The notes below the pieces were generated by a model. That model saw only the letters and a list, made by a program, of their open reading frames with translations. It did not search any database and was not told the DNA's origin. Shown piece after piece: positions 46,261-56,191 of a DNA stretch of 64,000 nucleotides; within the stretch, counting starts at the first letter, position 1; the number at the start of each line of letters is the position of its first letter. The DNA comes from Urophycis tenuis (lineage: Eukaryota > Chordata > Actinopteri > Gadiformes > Phycidae), in assembly GCA_036785325.1 (NCBI GenBank), contig JAXIVH010000017.1, positions 1,941,541 through 2,005,540 on the forward strand, read 5' to 3'. The translations under genes and the position numbers were made by a program.

Positions 46261-49200
46261 TTATCCGGGGTCGGGTCGCGGGGGCAGCAGCCTGAGGAGG
46301 GAAGCCCAGACTTCCCTCTCCCCAGCCACTTCGTCCAGCTCTTCCGGGGGGATCCCGAGGCGTTCCCAGGCCAGCCGAGAGACATAGTCCCTCCAGCGTG
46401 TCCTGGGTCTTCCCCGGGGCCTCCTCCCGGAGGGACGTGCCCGGAACACCTCCCCAGGGAGGCGTCCAGGGGGCATCCTCACTAGATGCCCGAGCCACCG
46501 CAACTGGCTCCTCTCGATGCGGAGGAGCAGCGGTTCTACTCTGAGCCCCTCCCGGATGACCGAGCTTCTCACCCTATCTCTAAGGGAGAGCCCGGACACC
46601 CTGCGGAGGAAACTCATTTCGGCCGCTTGTATTCGCGATCTCGTTCTTTCGGTCACTACCCACAGCTCGTGACCATAGGTGAGGGTAGGAACGTAGATTG
46701 ACCGGTAAATCGAGAGCTTCGCCTTTCGGCTCAGCTCCTTCTTCACCATGACGGACCGGTGCAGGGCCCGCATCACTGCCGACGCCGCAACGATCCGTCG
46801 GTCAATCTCCCGCTCCATCCTCCCCTCACTCGTGAACAAGACCCCGAGATACTTGAACTCCTCCACTTGAGGCAGAATCTCCTCCCCGACCCGGAGAGTG
46901 CACTCCACCCTTTTCCGGCCGAGAACCATGGCCTCGGATTTGGAGGTGCTGATCCTCATCCCAGCCGCTTCACATTCGGCTGCGAACCGCTCCAGTGAGA
47001 ACTGAAGGTCACGGCCCGATGAAGCCAACAGGACAAGATCATCTGCGAAAAGCAGTGACGCAATCCTGAGGCCACCGAACCGTAACCCCTCAACGCCCTG
47101 GCTGCGCCTAGAAATTCTGTCCATAAAAGTTGTGAACAGAATCGGTGACAAAGGGCAGCCCTGGCGGAGGCCAACCCCCACCGGAAACAGGCTCGACTTA
47201 CTGCCGGCAATGCGGACCAAGCTCTGGCACCGGGAGTACAGGGACCCGATGGCCCGTAACAGCGGGCCCGGTACCCCATACTCCCGGAGCACCCCCCACA
47301 GGGCTCCCCGAGGGACACGGTCGAACGCCTTCTCCAAGTCCACAAAGCACATGTAGACTGGTTGGGCGAACTCCCATGCACCCTCGAGTACCGCGCCAAG
47401 GGTATAGAGCTGGTCCACAGTTCCACGGCCGGAACGAAAACCACATTGCTCCTCCTGAATCCGAGGTTCGACTATCCTACGGACCCTCCTCTCCAGGACC
47501 CCCGAATAGACCTTACCGGGGAGGCTGAGGAGTGTGATCCCCCTGTAGTTGGAGCACACCCTCCGGTCCCCCTTTTTGAAGAGGGGAACCACAACCCCGG
47601 TCTGCCAATCCAGAGGCACTGCCCCCGATGTCCACGCGATGCTGCAGAGACGTGTCAACCAAGACAGCCCCACAGCATCCAGGGCCTTTAGGAACTCGGG
47701 GTGGATCTCGTCCACCCCCGGGGCCTTGCCACCGAGGAGCTTTTTAACCACCTCGGCGATCTCAGCCCCGGAGATAGGAGAGTCCCCCCCCGAGTCCCCA
47801 GACCCTGCTTCCTCAGTGGAAGGCGTGTTGGTGGGATTGAGGAGGTCTTCAAAGTATTCCCCCCACCGATTCACAACGTCCCGAGTCGAGGTCAGCAGCG
47901 CCCCGTCTCTCCCATACACGGTGTTGACAGAGCACTGCTTCCCCCTCCTGAGACGCCGGATGGTGGTCCAGAACCTCCTCGAAGCCGTTCGGAAGTCCTT
48001 CTCCATGGCCTCACCAAACTCCTCCCACACCCGAGTTTTTGCCTCCGCAACCGCCGACGCCGCGCCCCGCTTGGCCCGCCGGTACCCATCAGCTGCCTCA
48101 GGAGTCCCATGGGCCAAAAAGGCCCGGTAGGACTCCTTCTTCAGCTTGACGGCATCCCTTACCGCTGGGGTCCACCAGCGGGTTCGGGGGTTGCCGCCGC
48201 GACAGGCACCGACGACCTTACGGCCACAGCTCCGGTCGGCCGCTTCAACAATGGAGGCACGGAACAAGGTCCACTCGGACTCTATGTCCCCCGCCTCCCC
48301 CGGGACATGGTTGAAGCTCTCCCGGAGGTGGGAGTTGAAGCTCGTTCTGACAGGAGATTCAGCCAGACGTTCCCAGCAGACCCTCACAGAACGTTTAGGT
48401 CTGCCAGGTCTGACCGGCATCTTCCCCCGCCATCGGAGCCAACTCGCCACCAGGTGGTGATCAGTTGACAGCTCCGCCCCTCTCTTCACCCGAGTGTCCA
48501 AGACATGCGGCCGCAAGTCCGATGATACAACTACAAAGTCGATCATCGAACTGCGGCCTAGGGTGTCCTGGTGCCAAGTGCACATGTGGACACCCTTATG
48601 CTTGAACATGGTGTTCGTTATGGACAATCCATGACGAGCACAGAAGTCCAACAACAAAACACCACTCGGGTTCAGATCAGGGGGACCGTTCCTCCCAATC
48701 ACGCCCCTCCAGGTCTCACTGTCATTGCCCACATGGGCGTTGAAGTCCCCCAGCAGAACAAGGGAGTCCCCAGACGGGGCGCTTTCTAACACCCCCTCCA
48801 AGGACTCCAGAAAGGGTGGGTACTCCGAACTGCCGTTCGGTGCATAAGCACAAACGACAGTCAGGACCCATCCCCCCACCTGAAGGCGGAGGGAGGCTAC
48901 CCTCTCGTCCACCGGGGTGAACCCCAACGTACAGGCGCCGAGCCAGGGGGAAATAAGCATTCCCACCCCCGCTCGGCGCCTCTCCCCAGGGGCAACTCCA
49001 GAGTGGAAAAGAGTCCAACCCCTCTTAAGGACGCTGGTTCCGGAGCCCAAACTGTGTGTCGAGGTGAGCCCGACTATGTCCAGCCGGTACCTCTCAGCCT
49101 CGCACACCAGCTCCGGCTCCTTCCCCGCCAGAGAGGTGACGTTCCACGTCCCCAGAGCTAGCTTCTGCAGCTGAGGGTCGGACCGCCCAGGTCCCCGCCT

Positions 49201-49440
49201 CCTGCTGCCGCCCAGCTCACATCGCACCCGACCCCTTTGGCCCCTCCCACGGGTGGTGAACCCATGGGAAGAGGGTCCCGCGTCGTTCCTTCGGGCTGTG
49301 CCCGACCGGGCCCCGCGGGCGTAGACCCGGCCACCAGGCGCTCGCCAACGGGCCCTTCCCCCAGGCCTAGCTCCAGGGGGGGGGCCCGGTGACCCACATC
49401 CGGGCAAGGGAAACTCCGTGCCAAAGTTATTTTTCTTCAT
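46261..49440 (-). CDS. LINE endonuclease/reverse transcriptase, 1,059 aa, uninterrupted
   Basis: The protein nicks target DNA and reverse-transcribes its own RNA at the nick. Residues 1-90 are a basic Gly/Arg-rich lead. An APE-type endonuclease follows at about 93-335: LALGTWNVTSL, LLGDFNAHVGND (D232, N234), SMIDFVVVSSD and TDHH (327-329). The position where APE-like endonucleases normally have the second catalytic Glu reads LTSTHS (S127). The reverse transcriptase lies at about 565-850: KKGDRRVCSNYRGI, CFVDLEKAFDRVP (D701), GLRQGCPLSPILF and FADDLVLLASS (D800, D801). A C-terminal thumb and connector contains SIYVPTLTYGHELWV and GRRPRGRPRTRWRDYV. There is no stop or frameshift, so the copy is young and perhaps competent. 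The first Met is taken at 49440; the true start may differ. Confidence 0.95.
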   Translation of the reverse strand: MKKNNFGTEFPLPGCGSPGPPPGARPGGRARWRAPGGRVYARGARSGTARRNDAGPSSHGFTTRGRGQRGRVRCELGGSRRRGPGRSDPQLQKLALGTWNVTSLAGKEPELVCEAERYRLDIVGLTSTHSLGSGTSVLKRGWTLFHSGVAPGERRRAGVGMLISPWLGACTLGFTPVDERVASLRLQVGGWVLTVVCAYAPNGSSEYPPFLESLEGVLESAPSGDSLVLLGDFNAHVGNDSETWRGVIGRNGPPDLNPSGVLLLDFCARHGLSITNTMFKHKGVHMCTWHQDTLGRSSMIDFVVVSSDLRPHVLDTRVKRGAELSTDHHLVASWLRWRGKMPVRPGRPKRSVRVCWERLAESPVRTSFNSHLRESFNHVPGEAGDIESEWTLFRASIVEAADRSCGRKVVGACRGGNPRTRWWTPAVRDAVKLKKESYRAFLAHGTPEAADGYRRAKRGAASAVAEAKTRVWEEFGEAMEKDFRTASRRFWTTIRRLRRGKQCSVNTVYGRDGALLTSTRDVVNRWGEYFEDLLNPTNTPSTEEAGSGDSGGDSPISGAEIAEVVKKLLGGKAPGVDEIHPEFLKALDAVGLSWLTRLCSIAWTSGAVPLDWQTGVVVPLFKKGDRRVCSNYRGITLLSLPGKVYSGVLERRVRRIVEPRIQEEQCGFRSGRGTVDQLYTLGAVLEGAWEFAQPVYMCFVDLEKAFDRVPRGALWGVLREYGVPGPLLRAIGSLYSRCQSLVRIAGSKSSLFPVGVGLRQGCPLSPILFTTFMDRISRRSQGVEGLRFGGLRIASLLFADDLVLLASSGRDLQFSLERFAAECEAAGMRISTSKSEAMVLGRKRVECTLRVGEEILPQVEEFKYLGVLFTSEGRMEREIDRRIVAASAVMRALHRSVMVKKELSRKAKLSIYRSIYVPTLTYGHELWVVTERTRSRIQAAEMSFLRRVSGLSLRDRVRSSVIREGLRVEPLLLRIERSQLRWLGHLVRMPPGRLPGEVFRARPSGRRPRGRPRTRWRDYVSRLAWERLGIPPEELDEVAGEREVWASLLRLLPPRPDPG

Positions 49441-49594
49441 TGGGGTCTATGAGCCACTCTTCGTCTGGACCCTCGCCTAGGACCTGTTTGCCTTGGGTGA
49501 CCCTACCAGGGGCATGAAGCCCCCGACAATATAGCCCCCAGGGTCATTGGGACACGCAAACCCCTCCACCACGTTAAGGTGGAAGCTCATGGAG
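49441..49594 (-). other. Structured 5' leader of the LINE
   Basis: The leader contains nested inverted repeats: CCACCTTAACGTGGTGG near the 5' end, and TGACCCT (49540-49546, minus) pairing with AGGGTCA (49498-49504) around a GGGGC/GCCCC stem. Some LINE leaders in the R2 and RTE groups fold as HDV-like self-cleaving ribozymes; whether this one does is not shown here. Confidence 0.5.
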
Positions 49595-51296
49595 GAGAAT
49601 AATAATAATAATAATAATAATAATATGAAATAATATTTCAGATACTAAGATCATTTTTGTTTAATCTCTAAGTGTCAGACATGAGGATAATGGAGATGAT
49701 GCTTTATCAATAACCCTGAAGTAAAAACCTTTGTCTCATCTCTTTGGAAATTTTGCACTAGGCCTACAGTTCTAAGTCTTTTAGTTTAGCATGCACTCAA
49801 ATCACAGAGAATGCATCATCATAACATGCTGATTCTACAACCATAACAGTGGCTCTCGGTGCACTCGTATCTCTCCAAAGAACCTAGATTCTCATGACCA
49901 CATGTGTCGTGTCAGCAGCACATTCACAAGTAGCGTGAGAGAGCCGATGCAGACTCAAGCATCCAGAGACAAACACACACGCATCCGATCCAATTCAAAA
50001 TGAAGAGAAAAAACAAACGTATGATTGCCAATTACATCTTTTATATGCATGCACAAATACAAAAAAATTGTTACTAAAGAAGGCATTTTAAAAGATCAAC
50101 TCTTGAAGCTCATTGTTAGAACTGAAAACAGGGAGATGCTCCGTGAAAAGTCTACGCAGCAAACAAAACATGCAGATGCACCAAACAAGGTTTTAATAAA
50201 ACATTCTGCTACAATAAAATCCTGTTAAGTCTATAGATGTATAGTTAATTAATAAAAAGTGTTAGAAATAGAAGTAGGCTACTATCATCAATCATCGTTG
50301 AACACTTACAAAAAAACAGAGTCATTCACTTCTAAAATACTAATCAAAACCATGCGCAATGACAGTCCCACAGATATCCACAAATGCACTTAAGTCATTT
50401 AGTGGAGCAGCCAGTTAGTCACACATACAAACTGAGTGTGTTCAGCGATTAAGCTGATGCATAGACTGCAGAAGAGACAGAGAAAGAGATTTGGAGATAG
50501 TACATAGTACAACATATTTCAAATACCTTAAGCTTAAAATCATGGAGTGGTATTTTCCAAAAGAAATTTGAACACATTTTATTCTATAAAACAATGAATG
50601 ATTAATATGGTGTATATTTTTGCATAAAGAACATTTAAACCAAATATTACCAATACAATGTTGAACGTATTACAATGTGAGGGACAGGCATTGGGTAATA
50701 AACCAACTTAACATACTTACTTAACTTAAATAAAACCTTTGTCATTTCAATATCCTAGTATCTTATGTTATCAGCATATTAAACCTTAACATTTGTATTG
50801 ATTTGCATACTACACATATTTTGAGAAAAAAAGGCAAAAAAAAGAAGAGGAAATAAAAATAGAAAAAAGTTAAAGAAGAAAACAAGAAGTGCAAATATTT
50901 CATGCAAAAAACGGACTTAGTACTTTCAGCTAAGGGCAGGAAAGTATTTGATGTACTTACTGTTTTAAGTAAAACATGAACTGAAAAATCTCATAAAATG
51001 TTGCCTACACCTTTAACAATGCTATGACAGTGATACACTCACTGTTACTTGAGCAGAATGAATATATACTTAGCTTTGAGGTATGTGGGTAGTTTTAATG
51101 ACAAATAATTCACAACTTAAAAGCAATTCACTGTACTATGATTGATATATATATATTGACTTTTTGGCACTCTTTGCATAACAAAGAAGCAATTATAAAG
51201 AACCAAACCACACCTTACCACACCTCTTTGTACAATACATCGCTGTAAACTGTAGACCGCAGCTTTAAAACCCAGAGACGAGTAGCATCGTTTACA

Positions 51297-51560
51297 TTGT
51301 GTAAATTATGCTACAGAAACGTTTACACCGTAAAGCTACGCGACAAAGTCTTCCACCGAATCTTAGGACCTCGAGGGTTACGACATAAAAACGCAAACAA
51401 CCCCGGAGAGCTTCGCAGCCGTCCCCCCCCCCGAAAAAACCTGAGTCTTATAGCATTGTTCGCGCTTGTGCAAACTACGCTACAGAATCGTTTGCGGTGT
51501 AAAGCTAGGCTACAAGACTACGAATCTTAGGACCATGAGGTTAACGCTAAACCCCGCCCC
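51297..51560. repeat. Two diverged direct copies of about 80 bp
   Basis: GTGTAAATTATGCTACAGAA through CGAATCTTAGGACCTCGAGG (51297-51377) returns in altered form as GTGCAAACTACGCTACAGAA through CGAATCTTAGGACCATGAGG (51467-51540). Each is followed by a C run. The rest of the 49640-51296 interval is AT-rich and empty of recognisable features. Confidence 0.65.
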
Positions 51561-51668
51561 CCCCCCCCCCCCAAAAAAAAACAATAACAACACCTTTTGC
51601 GGTCCAAGCAGAGAATTCCGTGCAGGGGCGGCGACTAACTAGCTAAACCCAGCCCGGGCTCGCACTCT

Positions 51669-54600
51669 CTAACTGAAGGGGCTCCAGCTGAAGGTGCTGA
51701 TGGAGATGAGAGTCTGGCACGTGCCGGATGACAGCCACACGTTCTCCATCAGGCTGAAGTGCAGGAGCCCCAGCACGAAGCCGCACGCCATGTCCGTCAG
51801 GTGGTGTTTGCCCAGCATCACGCGGGACACGCCCACCAGGAGGGCCCAGAGCACCAGGAGGACCCGCAGCGGCACGGCCAGCACCAGGTGGGACAGCAGG
51901 AACTTGGAGACCATGGCGGCGCGGCTGGCGTGCGCGGCCGGGAAGGAGTACATGTCCATGGACACGTAGTCCAGGAAGCCGGGCGTCATCTCCCAGGGCC
52001 CCCGCCTCTTCACCAGCCTCTGGACGCCCGCGATGGTCAGCACGTCAAGGAGCAGCGCTGTAGGCAAGGAGAGGGGTTGGGGGGGGGGGGAAGGATCAGC
52101 TTCGAGGCAATGAGGAGATGGTGGCTGAGGAGAGGGGCGAGTGTCGCAATGCAAACTGGCTTTGTTGAGAGAAAAAAGTTTTTGTGGTATTTGCAATCTT
52201 TTTTTGCTCAATACCAGAAATCGTTTTTTTTAGTTTTTTTTTACTTCTATTTATGTTATTTAGGGTTATCAAGGTATGCATTAAACATCAGACGATTATG
52301 TCCCAGCTTCGAGGCAATGAGGAGATTGTGAGATTGTGGAAGTGTAGAGGGCCGTGTGTCGCAATGCAAACTGACTTTGTTGGGGGAAAAACGTTTTCGT
52401 GGTATTTGCACAATCTTTTTTTGCTCAATACCAGAAATCGTTTTTTTTTTTTTTTTACTCCTATCTAGGGTTATCAAGGTATGCATTAAGCATCAGGCAA
52501 TTATGTCCCTTGATATCCATTGCAAACCCAACTCGTAATTTCAGTCTATTCAATATATTCTCGTACATGCTGATCCACGGGGCGCAGAGTTCATTCCTCC
52601 TCCTGGCTACTTAGCGAAGCAGGCAGCGACCAATTACCGCACACACCCACACGGGGCAAGCCGGGCCCATCACATCACCGCCACGGCGCCCCCGTTTACC
52701 GCGTTAAAGGCTCTGAGGAACAACAACAAACCCGGAGCTGGGAGTCAGAGCGCAGCCCTGCCCTCCCGAGTCTTCCCAAGACTGAGCTTATTAGCCGACT
52801 TTGAAAAAAAACGGCAACAAAAAATACAACTTGGGGATGAGCGTGCGGTTGGAGGGTTACTACTGAGCTCACACAGAGGGACTTAGGCCCGTTATGTGAA
52901 AACAAAGAGACGTCCTCAAGTAACGTCCGTTCCATTATTGATGCGGAGATACTCCTCATCGCCTTACAGGGCTGTGGGTCGGTCGACGCCTGCACGAGAA
53001 ACAAGTGGGGTTTTGAGACGGACGCGGATGTGGCCATGCTGGGGCACGAGTTCATTCATATTCAGACCTTGTTTTGTTTCAGTGGTAATCACTTTGATCC
53101 TGCCGTTCATATGCAGCTATCCGTCGGCGCTACGGTTAAGGATATGTGGCATTTAGGCATTTGGCAACGAGGTATTGGAGAAACGCTGTCACAAGCCAAC
53201 GCTAAAGTTGTTGAATGAGCGATAAGTCATCAACATAATGAATATGTCGTTGTGGAACATTACTGGGCCCCAGAACAATGCGATTCTTTCTCTATGTTGT
53301 CGTGAGGAAGAAACACTGGTTTGGTGAGCTTACATATCAAACCAAGTATGTCCACCCAACTACTTCCTTGTTCAGTTGGGTTGATATTGAGTTTAAACCA
53401 TTAACTTAATTCCCTTCTGTCGAGCTCTGAAAAGCAGCTCCATGCCGCTTTAGTTTTTTGTTAAATGTGCCAGATGGTTTTAAATAGCCCCCTTACTCAT
53501 TAGTAAACTAGGAACCATTATACTGTAGCACCATAGCCCAATATAGCACAGGCTCGGTGATGTTGGTGTATTTTGAATTAAGACTAGCTGGGCCAACACA
53601 CACCGTGCCAAGTATCAACATCCAGCACCACCACCACATCCATGGCACCTTTTATAAGCCCGAGCCCTAGCAACAGCGTGTCCACATCCTCCATGAGCCG
53701 TGTTGCTAACCCGATACATCTGCAGGAGACCTCCGGGAGTCTTTGCAGTGTGACCAGAGACTGCAGCACAAATATACCTCAACGTGACAACCTCAAATGA
53801 GTCCTGGATTGGCTAGATGGGAGGCAAATTCATATTTTTTTTTAGCACTTTGTATATATGAAATAGTTCATGAAGTCAATTAATGAGGCACTTTAAGTCA
53901 CTTTAATTGTCATTAATGACCAGACACTGGAATGCCTGTTCTGGATTGGCTAGATGAGAGGCAAATTCATATTTTTTTGCACTTTGTATATATGAAATAG
54001 TTCATGAAGTCAATTAATGAGGCACTTTAAGTCACTTTAATTGTCATTAATGACCAGACACTGGAATGCCTGTTCTGGATTGGCTAGATTAGAGGCAAAT
54101 TCATATTTTTTTTGCATTTTGTAAATAGGAAATAGTTGATAAAGTCACTTAATGAGGCACTTTAAGTCACTTTAATTGTCATTAATGACCAGACACTGGA
54201 ATGCCTGTTCATCCCCTCATTCTGAATAAAAGTACTTAAGCGTCACACCTGTTCATTGAACAGCACTGTGGTTGTTCTGACTGGTGAGGGACAATGAGTG
54301 AACTGGTGAGGGACACTGGGTGAAGGTCTTAGAGGCTTGTTGAGGTCACCCAGGACAAGGCAGGGTCAATTTTGATGTGAGTGATTTCTATGCTATTTTT
54401 TGGAAATGGTAAGAATTTAGCCGATTTCTAAACTGAATTGACCATGGCGTGAATGCAATTAAGTGATGCACTAATATTAATGACAAAGGGAATAACGTGT
54501 AATAAATCTGGTTTAACAACAGAAAGACTTTGTTTCAGGAAAGCTAACCCACAAACGGGTGCCACAGCTTAGAAGTTTTGGGGGGTTTGAAATTGCACAA

Positions 54601-55145
54601 TTGCAGGATTAAGCAACAAGTGGAATCGCATTTAGCCTACCCAGTAGCAGGTTGACCAGAACCTCTTGTCCGGCCAGCGTATTGCTCCTCGTGAGACACA
54701 CGATAGTGCCAATGATCCACGTGATGCCATACCCGGTGAGCTCCAGCAGGGAGACCATGGAGCGGCAGCCCCCCCAGGATGACGAGGTGTAGGCGCAGAC
54801 CCCCATGCGCTTGGACAGACTGATGTCGATGGCGAGCAGCGCGTTCATGGCTATCCCCTTGAACGAGGGGTTGAGCTGCATGCAGTCTTCCTCGGGCATT
54901 TTACCCGGCTCCTTTTTGTCCTTGTCCTTGCTGTTGTTGTTGTTGGCGGCGGCGGCACTATCGGCGGGTTCTTCGCTCGATTGACTCGTCTGGGGCTTGA
55001 TCTGCGACAGTCTTCGGGAGCTCGCCCTGTTCTCGGCAGCGGGCGCACCGCTCCGCATGGGCTGGTTCAGGGACATGAACTCGGGTCTGCCCAGGACGTT
55101 GTTGCGGTCCCGCGTCCTAGATCTGGTGTGACTCGAGGAGGGCAT
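51669..55145 (-). CDS. PLPP7: PLPP7 (PPAPDC3/NET39), phosphatidic acid phosphatase-like membrane protein
   Basis: Two coding exons, 55145-54641 and 52057-51669, give 297 aa (human 271). The N-terminus MPSSSHTRSRTRDRNNVLGR matches the family; an in-frame ATG at 55193 would add 16 residues. Exon 1 encodes a basic Ser-rich, Asn-rich cytosolic tail and EEDCMQLNPSFKGIAMNALL. TM helices follow across the junction (LLGYG-type to LLLALLLDV) and at 219-260. PAP2 motifs are incomplete: motif 1 (KX6RP) is absent (KRRGPWEM), motif 2 reads PAAH at 208-211 (canonical PSGH), and motif 3 SRVMLGKHHLTD is kept. The protein is therefore likely catalytically dead, as reported for mammals, where it sits in the nuclear envelope/ER and restrains myogenic differentiation. 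The donor GTAGGC of exon 1 is slightly unusual. Intron 1 contains two tandem duplications. Confidence 0.95.
52098..52510. repeat. 206-bp tandem duplication in PLPP7 intron 1
   Basis: CAGCTTCGAGGCAATGAGGA begins at 52098 and again at 52304. Both copies run through CGCAATGCAAACTG, GCTCAATACCAGAAATCG, a T run and GGTTATCAAGGTATGCATTA. Copies differ by scattered substitutions and a short insertion. The array starts 41 bp from the exon 2 acceptor. Positions 52520-53800 show no further feature. Confidence 0.93.
53804..54210. repeat. Three tandem copies of about 135 bp in PLPP7 intron 1
   Basis: CTGGATTGGCTAGAT starts copies at 53804, 53941 and 54075. Each contains GGCAAATTCATATTTTTTT, TGAGGCACTTTAAGTCACTT and GACCAGACACTGGAATGCCT. 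Similarity is above 90% by eye. Between 54210 and 54640 nothing else is visible. Confidence 0.95.
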
Positions 55146-55199
55146 GTTGGACGTGTATAGGGTCCTCTTCTTCACCTTGCAGAGAGATGCCACCGAGGC

Positions 55200-56109
55200 C
55201 TATTGTTGACACGGCGTGTTTTTTCACACTGCGTTTTGAAAGTAGCAGAGATCACAGATGACAACGAAATGAAATGTCGCAGGAAGGAACGGGATTCTAG
55301 CCCGCCGGCGCCGTCCCTGCTGTAGCTTTCTAATAGATATATTTAGACCGTTTGGAATGCGCGTTGGCCATGCTGTTTATACACCGCGACCCGTGCAGGC
55401 ACAGAGAGAGAGAGAGAGAGGGGGGGTGGGGGTGATGGGCATCTGCCTCCAGCCAATCCAGCGAAACAGGATCTACAGCGTGGAAACAAAATCACATTAT
55501 AAGCATCTTGCTGTCATTCGATAACGTCGTACGCCCCATAATAATAATAACAACAACAACAACAACACAACGACACACATCCAACCGCGGTGTTAGCTGT
55601 GCCAGCTCGCCTACTGGTCGGCGGCTGTAGTATAGGCTACAGCCTATAGGCCATACGTCTCTGGATGACAGCAACAATTCATTAGGTGTTTATTATGATG
55701 ATTGTTGTGCATGAAATGGGCGATCGCGAACTGATTTACCAGACGAAGGGTGAGAACGGCCAGTATGCCATCATCACTTCGATGTCTCGCGTGGGTTCTG
55801 TGGGTCCATCACGGCATCCGTGGAATCCTAGGAACGACACGAGTCATTTTTAACCTCGGACGGATATAGTCCTACACAAGCAACAAAAAAAAGAGGACAT
55901 ATACGATTACAAGTGTCCAGGGGAGTAAGACGTTTTTTTTTTTTCCGCCCGTGACTGTGCACCATCTGTCCGTGCGGCAACCTATACCACTAGTTATGAC
56001 GTAGTGGACGTAAATCCTTTGTTTTGCGCCGTTCCGGACGGGGAGTTCTCCAAGGTGCTTAAACGCACAGCAACACAGAGCAGAAGCGCGCTTTCCTGCT
56101 TTTTTTGCG

Positions 56110-56191
<82 letters not shown>

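Larger units (their letters stand above)
46230..49594 (-). mobile_element. Full-length non-LTR retrotransposon with intact ORF
   Basis: The element consists of a 150-nt leader, one long ORF and a short 3' end of GGATGG and ATT repeats. The 15-nt sequence TAATATGAAATAATA is present on both sides (46143-46157 and 49621-49635), a likely target duplication. A second ATT run (49598-49624) lies at the 5' junction. The family is abundant in teleosts and probably belongs to the RTE/RTEX or I (Nimb) superfamily; I cannot decide the clade by eye. Confidence 0.93.

Noticed and set aside
47701..48468. 255-codon plus-strand open frame
   Set aside because: Antisense of the LINE reverse transcriptase ORF.
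53030..53218. 62-codon plus-strand frame in PLPP7 intron 1
   Set aside because: It starts MAMLGHEFIHIQ and looks protein-like, but no homologue comes to mind and no splice borders support it.
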